From: Saprospiraceae bacterium
GTDB lineage: Bacteria; Bacteroidota; Bacteroidia; Chitinophagales; Saprospiraceae
Direction of reading: 5' to 3'
Assembly: GCA_013361075.1 (NCBI GenBank)
Contig: JABWAJ010000132.1
Coordinates: forward strand, 1-11,260
Length of the DNA: 11,260 bases
Positions within the stretch are counted from its first letter, which is position 1; every line of letters begins with the position of its first letter. The position numbers and the translations under genes were made by a program. This document shows, in pieces, positions 1 through 5,946 of the stretch. The notes under the pieces are model-generated. The model saw only the letters and a list, made by a program, of their open reading frames with translations. It did not search any database and had not been told where the DNA came from.

Positions 1-2
1 CC

Positions 3-1067
<1,065 letters not shown>

Positions 1068-1073
1068 TCATTT

Positions 1074-1568
1074 ATGAAGATGACAACCAAACCAAGGTAT
1101 ACCCTGAGCGTTGATGAACGCTTTGAATTTCAGGATTTGCAAGCCGGGCAGCTGGACATGGTGCCCGGTAACGACCCGGGGCATTTCCATATTTTGAAAG
1201 ACAACCGCTCCTACCACGCCGAAATTGTGGAATTGGACATTGCCGCCAAACGCTGTGTGGTGAAAGTAAACGGCAAAACCCACGAGGTGACCCTTACTGA
1301 TGCCTACGACCACCTCGTGAAGGAAATGGGGCTTTCTACAGCAGTACTGCACAAAATAAACGCTGTACACGCGCCTATGCCGGGGCTGGTCTTCGAAATT
1401 GTGGTGAAGCCCGGAGACGAAGTCCACCGCGGCGACCCCATCCTGATTCTGGAAGCCATGAAAATGGAAAATGTCCTGAAATCGCCGGGCGACGGAGTAA
1501 TTAAAACCATTTGCGTAGAAAAAGGGGCACCCGTGGAAAAGGGGCAATTGTTGATCGAATTGGCGTAG
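1074..1568 (+). CDS. Biotin carboxyl carrier protein (biotinyl/lipoyl attachment domain), subunit of an acyl-CoA or pyruvate-type carboxylase
   Basis: This 164-residue protein carries a C-terminal biotinyl domain (about residues 97-164) with the canonical EAMKMEN motif. The biotinylated lysine is predicted at residue 130, and the preceding APMPG loop is at 100-104. The N-terminal 90 residues lack the proline/alanine linker of classical AccB. They look more like the region before the biotin domain in propionyl- or methylcrotonyl-CoA carboxylase alpha chains (motif YHAEIVELD, then VKVNGKTHEV), so I read it as a detached carrier subunit. It would carry CO2 on biotin between a biotin carboxylase and a carboxyltransferase in the cytoplasm. 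Neither partner is in the window, so the substrate cannot be told. The ATG lies 6 bp after the gcvP stop, suggesting cotranscription. The stop codon lies within a palindromic repeat (1565-1597). Confidence 0.9.
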   Translation: MKMTTKPRYTLSVDERFEFQDLQAGQLDMVPGNDPGHFHILKDNRSYHAEIVELDIAAKRCVVKVNGKTHEVTLTDAYDHLVKEMGLSTAVLHKINAVHAPMPGLVFEIVVKPGDEVHRGDPILILEAMKMENVLKSPGDGVIKTICVEKGAPVEKGQLLIELA

Positions 1569-1597
1569 GGGCGCCCCTTGTGGTCCCTAATATCTAC
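1565..1597. repeat. REP-like palindromic intergenic repeat overlapping the stop of the biotin carrier gene
   Basis: The stretch opens with the perfect 12-bp palindrome AGGGGCGCCCCT (1567-1578) and is framed by GTAG (1565-1568) and CTAC (1594-1597). A second pairing, TAGGG (1566-1570) with CCCTA (1585-1589), is also possible. The first 20 bases, GTAGGGGCGCCCCTTGTGGT, match my memory of a palindromic intergenic repeat that recurs in many bacterial genomes; this was not searched. The stop TAG (1566-1568) is inside the repeat. There is no U-tract on the plus strand, so it is not a classic terminator. Confidence 0.5.
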
Positions 1598-1630
1598 CGC
1601 GGTCGTTCAAAAAAGATAAATTCATAAACC

Positions 1631-2116
1631 ATGAAATCAACCACCATCCGCACCTCCCTGTTAGTCGCCCTGGCCCTTACAGCATTGAGCTTTTCCGGCT
1701 GTATCACCTACCCGCAAACAAGTACAACCTCCCCAAATCCAAGAAGGCAATTGCCACCAATTGAGTATTTTGCAGATGATAACGGAGACGGGATACTTGA
1801 GCCCATCCTGTTAGAAAAGGAACCTGAACCCCGTCAGGGCACGGAACAGTGGACGCGGGATTTCTACGGCACCATCAAATATCCGGCTTTGGCCAGAGAA
1901 AACGGGATTCAGGGCATTGTCATGCTGGCAGTGTTAGTGGATGAAACGGGCAAAGTACTGGATGCAGACATCGCAAAAAAACTCTTTAAAGATTGCGATC
2001 AGGAAGCCCGGAGAGCTTTTCTCAGCGCTACCCAACAGGGCTATACACCCCTGGCCCGAGGTGGGGTAGCTGTGAAATTTAAAATGCATTACCCCGTTGG
2101 ATTTTGGTTGGATTAA
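1631..2116 (+). CDS. Lipoprotein with a TonB C-terminal-like domain
   Basis: The 161-residue product starts with a lipoprotein signal peptide: a hydrophobic run at residues 9-20, then FSGC with Cys24 as the lipidated residue. A short linker carries an acidic DDNGDG loop at residues 49-54. Residues about 78-160 resemble the TonB C-terminal fold (YPALARENGIQGIVMLAVLV, then DETGKV, then a helix with EARRAF, then a final strand). In energy transducers this domain contacts TonB-dependent receptors in the periplasm. Here it would hang from a lipid anchor rather than an inner-membrane helix, and there is no proline-rich spacer, so canonical ExbBD-coupled TonB activity is unlikely. It follows the biotin carrier gene by 62 bp and probably has its own transcription start. 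The domain call is fairly secure; the role is unknown. Confidence 0.8.
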   Translation: MKSTTIRTSLLVALALTALSFSGCITYPQTSTTSPNPRRQLPPIEYFADDNGDGILEPILLEKEPEPRQGTEQWTRDFYGTIKYPALARENGIQGIVMLAVLVDETGKVLDADIAKKLFKDCDQEARRAFLSATQQGYTPLARGGVAVKFKMHYPVGFWLD

Positions 2117-2193
2117 GCCGGTTTTCAAAAGTATTGTGGCTGCTTTCGTTTTTCCGCTTCAGCAAAGGCGGAGTAGCCTGACTACCTAAAAAA

Positions 2194-2718
2194 ATGATGG
2201 TCTCAAAAAGTAACCTATTATTGGCATTAGCACTCCTTCTGCTGGCGCTCTCCTGCACACGCACACTGCTGCCCGGCGACAGCAAATACCTGCGCATGGT
2301 AGGCGACATTGCTTTTGATCCGAAAGAAGACGATCCTGATTTCGAGTTGTGCAATGAGGCCAAAGCCAAACAATACCACAATTTCAACCAGGGATTTCAA
2401 TACCAGGGAGAAAAACAAGCGCTAAAAAAGGTTTTTGCCGAAGCTTACCGGTCAAAAAAAATGCCGGGCGAGACCGGATTGATCAGGATTCGGTTCCTCG
2501 TCAATTGCCAGGGAAAAACAGGGCGTTTCCGGATGATGGGCATGAATGAAAATTATGAGCCTAAAACCTTCCACACGTCCATTTCTAAACAGCTTCTGCA
2601 AATTACCCGAAACCTGTCCGGTTGGAAACTATTGCCCAATGAACAATCACCGGAAGATTATTACCAGTACCTCATTTTTAAACTAAAAGACGGACAATTA
2701 ATCGAAATTATGCCATGA
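2194..2718 (+). CDS. Small lipoprotein of unknown function with a possible divergent TonB-C-like domain
   Basis: This 174-residue protein has a very hydrophobic signal segment (residues 8-19) ending in ALSC, giving a lipidated Cys21. Residues about 92-174 (GLIRIRFLVNCQGKTGRFRM, then an amphipathic helix QLLQITRNLSGWK, then YYQYLIFKLKDGQLIEI) follow the strand-helix-strand order of TonB C-terminal domains, but sequence similarity is weak and that assignment is inference. I recall similar lipoproteins in Saprospiraceae but know of no function. An alternative start is the second ATG at 2197. The stop overlaps the start of the TPR gene by 4 bp (ATGA at 2715-2718), so the two are translationally coupled and probably work together in the envelope. 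Confidence 0.75.
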   Translation: MMVSKSNLLLALALLLLALSCTRTLLPGDSKYLRMVGDIAFDPKEDDPDFELCNEAKAKQYHNFNQGFQYQGEKQALKKVFAEAYRSKKMPGETGLIRIRFLVNCQGKTGRFRMMGMNENYEPKTFHTSISKQLLQITRNLSGWKLLPNEQSPEDYYQYLIFKLKDGQLIEIMP

Positions 2719-3548
2719 AATACCTTGCGCTGATCATTTCCCTAATGGGGGTGCCGCTTTCCGGATGGTCCCAAAATTGCAATGCCTTTCTGTATGCGAA
2801 AGACACCCTGCAGTATGAAGCCTGCCTGATTGCAGAAGAGCGAAACGGCCACTATCAATACAGCAGGGAATACCAGGAAGCGTTAGACAAAGCGATTGAA
2901 AAATGCCCTTATTTTTCGTATGCCTACCTGCATAAATCGGTCGCCTACCTCAAAAGCGGGGATTTTATTACCTGGAAAACCCTGATAGACAAGGCAGTTG
3001 AATTGAATACCAAAGAAAATTTAGGATACAGGGGCTGGTGCCGCTATCAGTTTTTCAGAGATTACCGGGGCGCTATTGGGGATATCGAGCGGTTAGACAG
3101 TCTGATCACCTACGATATCGGGCATTCGGCAGGCGGTGAATACCATTTGCAGGTAGCCCGGGCTTTGTGCTACAAGGCACTTGGGAATCCCCAAAAATCA
3201 ATTGAAATCATCGAAACGCAGTTGAGCACTCCCGACTACAGCATCGGCATATTCGACCACCTGCACCTGGGCGTATTGTACCTCGAAGCGGAGCAGCACC
3301 AGCGCGCAATTGAGTGCTTTCAACGGCAATCTGCCTACAATGAGCTGGCTGAAAATCAATATTATCTGGGACTTACCTATCAAGCGCTCGCCGATAAAAC
3401 CCGCCACCGGGAATGCATGCAGCGGGCAAAAACCCTTTACTTGGCGGGAAAAATAATGCGCGACTCTTATACCGAACTCATGGACAAGATATACCTCGCC
3501 GATATCGAAGCAGCCATGGAATCACCTTACTTCCATTCAGACAACTAA
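2715..3548 (+). CDS. Secreted or periplasmic tetratricopeptide-repeat (TPR) protein
   Basis: The 277-residue product has an N-terminal signal peptide (hydrophobic residues 4-14, likely cleavage near Gln20). There is no lipobox: Cys22 is not preceded by one. TPR-like helical pairs occur at about 52-102 (EALDKAIEKCP, AYLHKSVAYLKSGDF), 105-135, 143-170 (ARALCYKALGNPQKSIEII), 181-212 (LHLGVLYLEAEQHQRAIECF) and 213-246 (YYLGLTYQALADK). TPRs form a scaffold for protein contacts. The start overlaps the upstream lipoprotein stop by 4 bp, so the pair is coupled, and the lipoprotein is the obvious candidate partner. No enzymatic motif is visible. I recall this TPR/lipoprotein pairing from Saprospiraceae genomes but cannot name a function. 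Confidence 0.85.
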   Translation: MKYLALIISLMGVPLSGWSQNCNAFLYAKDTLQYEACLIAEERNGHYQYSREYQEALDKAIEKCPYFSYAYLHKSVAYLKSGDFITWKTLIDKAVELNTKENLGYRGWCRYQFFRDYRGAIGDIERLDSLITYDIGHSAGGEYHLQVARALCYKALGNPQKSIEIIETQLSTPDYSIGIFDHLHLGVLYLEAEQHQRAIECFQRQSAYNELAENQYYLGLTYQALADKTRHRECMQRAKTLYLAGKIMRDSYTELMDKIYLADIEAAMESPYFHSDN

Positions 3549-3597
3549 TTCGCTCCAGCCTTGAAGTGGAAATAATACCATTCCGTTCCAAAACAAT

Positions 3598-3634
3598 CTC
3601 TTCCGGTCTTTGTTGAAAAGGCCGAAACGAAGAG
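3598..3634 (+). promoter_or_regulatory. Hairpin directly abutting the start codon of the TIGR03643/DUF2805-type gene
   Basis: Outer arms CTCTTC (3598-3603) and GAAGAG (3629-3634) pair perfectly. Inner arms CGGTCTTT (3604-3611) and AAAGGCCG (3617-3624) pair over 8 bp with one G-U, closing a 5-nt loop (GTTGA). Four unpaired bases (3625-3628) separate the arms on the 3' side. The 3' arm ends one base before the ATG at 3635, so the ribosome landing site would be inside the stem. It has no T-tract, which argues against a simple terminator for the TPR gene. The pairing is read directly; the regulatory role is inference. Confidence 0.45.
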
Positions 3635-3937
3635 ATGATGGAAAAACCTGACCAATCTGGTTCGGAAGGCCTAACCGCCATTGACACCGACCGCATCATT
3701 GAAATGGCGTGGGAAGACCGGACGCCCTTCGATGCCATTAAAACCCAGTTTGGACTAAAGGAATCTGAAGTAAAAGCCCTGATGAAACAACAGTTGAAAC
3801 CTGCCAGTTATGTCCGGTGGCGGAAGCGGGTTGAGCACTGCAAAACCAAACACGCCGCTACGCGCAACGAAGGCATCAGCCGTTTCAAAAGCAAAGCCCA
3901 GCGCGCCATTTCTCAGAACAAAATATCCAAAAGATAA
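3635..3937 (+). CDS. TIGR03643/DUF2805-type conserved protein of unknown function
   Basis: This small basic protein (100 residues, or 99 if the second ATG at 3638 is used) matches the pattern I know for the TIGR03643 (DUF2805) family: RIIEMAWEDRTPFDAIKTQF, followed by GLKESEVKALMKQQLKP and YVRWRKRV. Residues 18-52 have the spacing of a helix-turn-helix, and the C-terminal tail (61-100) is rich in Lys and Arg, so nucleic-acid binding is possible but unproven. The family is often found near cryptochrome/photolyase genes together with DUF2256. It is the first gene of a tight three-gene operon; its TAA overlaps the ATG of the SDR gene by one base (TAATG). A hairpin covers the region just before the start. 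Confidence 0.85.
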   Translation: MMEKPDQSGSEGLTAIDTDRIIEMAWEDRTPFDAIKTQFGLKESEVKALMKQQLKPASYVRWRKRVEHCKTKHAATRNEGISRFKSKAQRAISQNKISKR

Positions 3938-4626
3938 TGCAAAAAACATACCTGTTTGCCGGCGCATCCAGTGCCATTGCCATTGAAACCGCCAAATTGC
4001 TGCAAGCTGAAGGGCACTCCGTTATTGGCCTGAGTACCAAACCTGGCCCTGGAATTTTCGAAGCATGTCATCAGGTAGAAGCCTACGATTTTGGGAAATT
4101 TCCTGCACTGGATCAAGCGGTTGACGGACTGGTTTATTTCCCGGGCACCATCAATCTGAAGCCGTTTGCAAGGCTTTCGGCAGCTGATTTTAACCGCGAT
4201 TTATCCATCAACGCGTTGGGTGCCGTAGCGTTTACCCAAACTTATCTGGGCAACCTGAAGCAATCCAACAGTGCATCAATTGTCTTCATCAGCACGGTTG
4301 CGGTCAGTACGGGATTGCCTTTTCACGCTTCCATTTCCCTGGCAAAAGGTGCCCTGGAAGGACTGACAAAAGCCCTGGCGGCTGAGCTGGCGCCCTCCAT
4401 CCGCGTCAATTGTATCGCGCCCTCCCTGGTGAATACGCCGCTGGGTGAAAAATTCATCAATACGCCGGAAAAATTAGAGCAAATGCAGAAAAGAAACCCG
4501 ATGCGCAAAGTAGGCGATGCCTCGGATGTGGCTCAGGCAGTTGCTTTCCTGTTGTCTGAAAAATCGGGCTGGATCAGCGGGCAAATTATGGCCGTAGACG
4601 GGGGCATGGGAACAATAAAAAATTAA
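3937..4626 (+). CDS. Atypical short-chain dehydrogenase/reductase (SDR) lacking the catalytic tyrosine
   Basis: The 229-residue protein is a single Rossmann-fold SDR of nearly full length (usual 230-260). The N-terminal cofactor motif reads GASSAIA (residues 9-15), with Ala replacing the last glycine of TGxxxGIG. Asn92 (SINALG) and Lys137 (ISLAK) of the usual Asn-Ser-Tyr-Lys tetrad are present. Aligned on E. coli FabG spacing, however, the serine position holds Thr120 and the tyrosine position holds Ile133. The C-terminal part is typical (IRVNCIAPSLVNTPL; WISGQIMAVDGG). Nucleotide binding is likely, but normal alcohol/ketone chemistry is doubtful. It lies between TIGR03643/DUF2805-type and DUF2256 genes with a 1-bp overlap and a 3-bp gap, so it belongs to that operon. 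The substrate is unknown. Confidence 0.88.
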   Translation: MQKTYLFAGASSAIAIETAKLLQAEGHSVIGLSTKPGPGIFEACHQVEAYDFGKFPALDQAVDGLVYFPGTINLKPFARLSAADFNRDLSINALGAVAFTQTYLGNLKQSNSASIVFISTVAVSTGLPFHASISLAKGALEGLTKALAAELAPSIRVNCIAPSLVNTPLGEKFINTPEKLEQMQKRNPMRKVGDASDVAQAVAFLLSEKSGWISGQIMAVDGGMGTIKN

Positions 4627-4629
4627 AAC

Positions 4630-4812
4630 ATGCCCAAAAAGCCGGTTGTCAACAAGCAACACCTGCCGCAGAAAATTTGTGCAGCCTGCCTGCGCCCTTT
4701 TTCCTGGCGCAAGAAATGGGAAAAAAACTGGGAGGAGGTGAAGTATTGCAGCGAGCGCTGCAGGAGGCATAAAAATCATCCCTCCCCTAACCATACTGAT
4801 TGGCAGCAGTAA
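4630..4812 (+). CDS. DUF2256 zinc-finger-like small protein
   Basis: This 60-residue protein has four cysteines in a CX2C-X19-CX3C arrangement (Cys17, Cys20, Cys40, Cys44). They surround the family core RPFSWRKKWEKNWEEVKYCS, which I recognise as DUF2256. It is probably a small zinc-binding protein, with many Lys, Arg and Trp residues that could contact nucleic acid or a protein partner. Family members are commonly encoded next to cryptochrome/photolyase genes, but the biochemical role is unknown. It starts 3 bp after the SDR stop, so it is the last gene of that operon. Its stop is 7 bp from the converging stop of the minus-strand peptidase gene, with an A8 run (4811-4818) between and across them. 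Confidence 0.9.
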   Translation: MPKKPVVNKQHLPQKICAACLRPFSWRKKWEKNWEEVKYCSERCRRHKNHPSPNHTDWQQ

Positions 4813-4819
4813 AAAAAAT

Positions 4820-5830
4820 TCATTCATTCAATACCCTTCTCATTCCTTTCAACAACACATCTCCCCGAACCCCTTCCATCGCCAGCAGCGCAAAGTTATC
4901 TGCCAGAATTTCATCCGGGTGGATAATGTAGTCCGTGTTGTCGCCAATTTGCTCGTAAAATCCCTGCTTTTCTTCCTCCGATAAGGTACTGCTGCCATCC
5001 GAGCGGCTAAGCACCACAAAAGTCCCGTCCGATTTTTGGCGAATGGGGTACAAATCAAACTGCAGATAAGGAAAAAACTCGCGGATTGCAGGGTTAAACG
5101 CCGGATAGCGCGACCGGATCAGGGGGATGGCCTGTATCTCACTTCGGGTGGGGTGAGGCAATCGAATGGCATAAGCCACATTGATGCCGTCGGGGTTGGT
5201 GAGGAGCAATTCCTCCAGGTTGGCTGGAAAGCGCAGGGCTGCGCGTCCTCCGGGCAAGGGCCGGAATCCGATCAACTCGTACAAATCCTGCCTCTGTTTG
5301 GGGTGGTATCGCGAGTAAATGTGGAACAATTCGTGCAGCATCACGCGCAGCAGTTCGGAGCGGTCAGGTTCCAGCAAATCGCTTTGCGGAATAATAATGC
5401 TGCGTTCCCTTGTGTAAAATACCGAGGCCCCATAGTGTTTCCCGGGGGTTTTGATCAGACGCAGGGTATCAGGCAACAAGGCCGGCGACAGGTTGAGGCA
5501 CAGGCGAAACGCTTCTCCCAACACTTCCCTGAGCAATACCTGTTCGGGTTCGGTGAACGCCCGCACATCGTCCTGCAAATAAAAGCGGTATTCCTGCAGC
5601 AGGGTTTCCCGTTGATGCTGACGTTGAGCAATGAACTTGAGCTGAATTTTCATGTCCAGCATGCTGATCGCTTCAAAAAAATGCTCCGCATCGTCTTTCA
5701 CAATCTCTTTGGCGGCTTGCAGGCTGTCCAGAAACAGGAGCTCACACCCGGCGTGCATTTCTTCAACAACGGGAGACTGGCAAGACGCGACCAAAAAGGT
5801 GAGGATAAACAAAAATCCAAACAAGCGCAT
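4820..5830 (-). CDS. Lipoprotein with HExxH zinc-metallopeptidase signature
   Basis: I place the start at 5830, giving 336 residues, because a lipoprotein signal begins there: MRLFGFLFILTFLVASC, with lipidated Cys17. The frame is open up to 5926, but that extension would run through two hairpins and bury the signal peptide. The zinc motif HELFH is at residues 166-170 within a hydrophobic helix. A plausible third ligand is Glu307 in HPDEILADNFAL, the Asp/Glu-rich helix seen in gluzincin-like peptidases. TNPDG at 211-215 also resembles a conserved loop of such proteins. It is probably a surface or periplasmic peptidase; the substrate is unknown and the exact family was not identified. It lies 116 bp downstream of the OmpA-family gene on the same strand. 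Confidence 0.78.
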   Translation of the reverse strand: MRLFGFLFILTFLVASCQSPVVEEMHAGCELLFLDSLQAAKEIVKDDAEHFFEAISMLDMKIQLKFIAQRQHQRETLLQEYRFYLQDDVRAFTEPEQVLLREVLGEAFRLCLNLSPALLPDTLRLIKTPGKHYGASVFYTRERSIIIPQSDLLEPDRSELLRVMLHELFHIYSRYHPKQRQDLYELIGFRPLPGGRAALRFPANLEELLLTNPDGINVAYAIRLPHPTRSEIQAIPLIRSRYPAFNPAIREFFPYLQFDLYPIRQKSDGTFVVLSRSDGSSTLSEEEKQGFYEQIGDNTDYIIHPDEILADNFALLAMEGVRGDVLLKGMRRVLNE

Positions 5831-5862
5831 GAAGACAGAATTGGTGGTTTTACCTTTTGAGC

Positions 5863-5886
5863 TATTTAGGAGACAGCCCCTAAATA
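5863..5886 (-). other. Second hairpin in the leader of the peptidase lipoprotein gene
   Basis: TATTTAGG (5863-5870) and CCTAAATA (5879-5886) pair over 8 bp around an 8-nt loop. In the minus-strand RNA it follows the strong hairpin 5889-5922 after only two bases, and its 3' arm is about 32 nt before the ATG at 5830. It may be part of a bipartite terminator or a leader structure of the peptidase gene. The pairing is read directly; the role is inferred. Confidence 0.35.
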
Positions 5887-5888
5887 AG

Positions 5889-5922
5889 ATGAGCCATCCC
5901 AATAATTTTCGGGATGGCTCAT
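5889..5922 (-). terminator. Strong hairpin, likely terminator of the OmpA-family gene
   Basis: A perfect 12-bp stem, ATGAGCCATCCC (5889-5900) with GGGATGGCTCAT (5911-5922), closes a 10-nt loop. It begins 24 bases after the OmpA-family stop codon on the minus strand. The following minus-strand bases are T-rich but interrupted (CTTATTTA), so termination may be partial. This would allow some read-through into the peptidase gene. Confidence 0.65.
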
Positions 5923-5946
5923 GCATTCAGATCGCGAACTGCGTTC

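Noticed and set aside
2153..2172. Small inverted repeat TCCGC...GCGGA between the two lipoprotein genes, as a terminator
   Set aside because: The stem is short with a wobble pair, and the T-run lies upstream rather than downstream on the plus strand; on the minus strand it would be followed by A residues.
5036..5860. Plus-strand open frame (274 codons) opposite the peptidase lipoprotein gene
   Set aside because: Antisense shadow: the minus-strand product has a signal peptide, lipobox and HELFH motif, while this frame shows no recognisable domain or signal.
5870..5880. GGGGCTGTCTC (minus strand), resembling an insertion-sequence terminal repeat
   Set aside because: There is no transposase, no second inverted copy and no target duplication; the bases are accounted for by the second hairpin of the leader.
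5831..5926. Start of the peptidase gene at 5926
   Set aside because: The first 32 codons run through two hairpins, and the lipoprotein signal begins at Met33, so 5830 is the better start.
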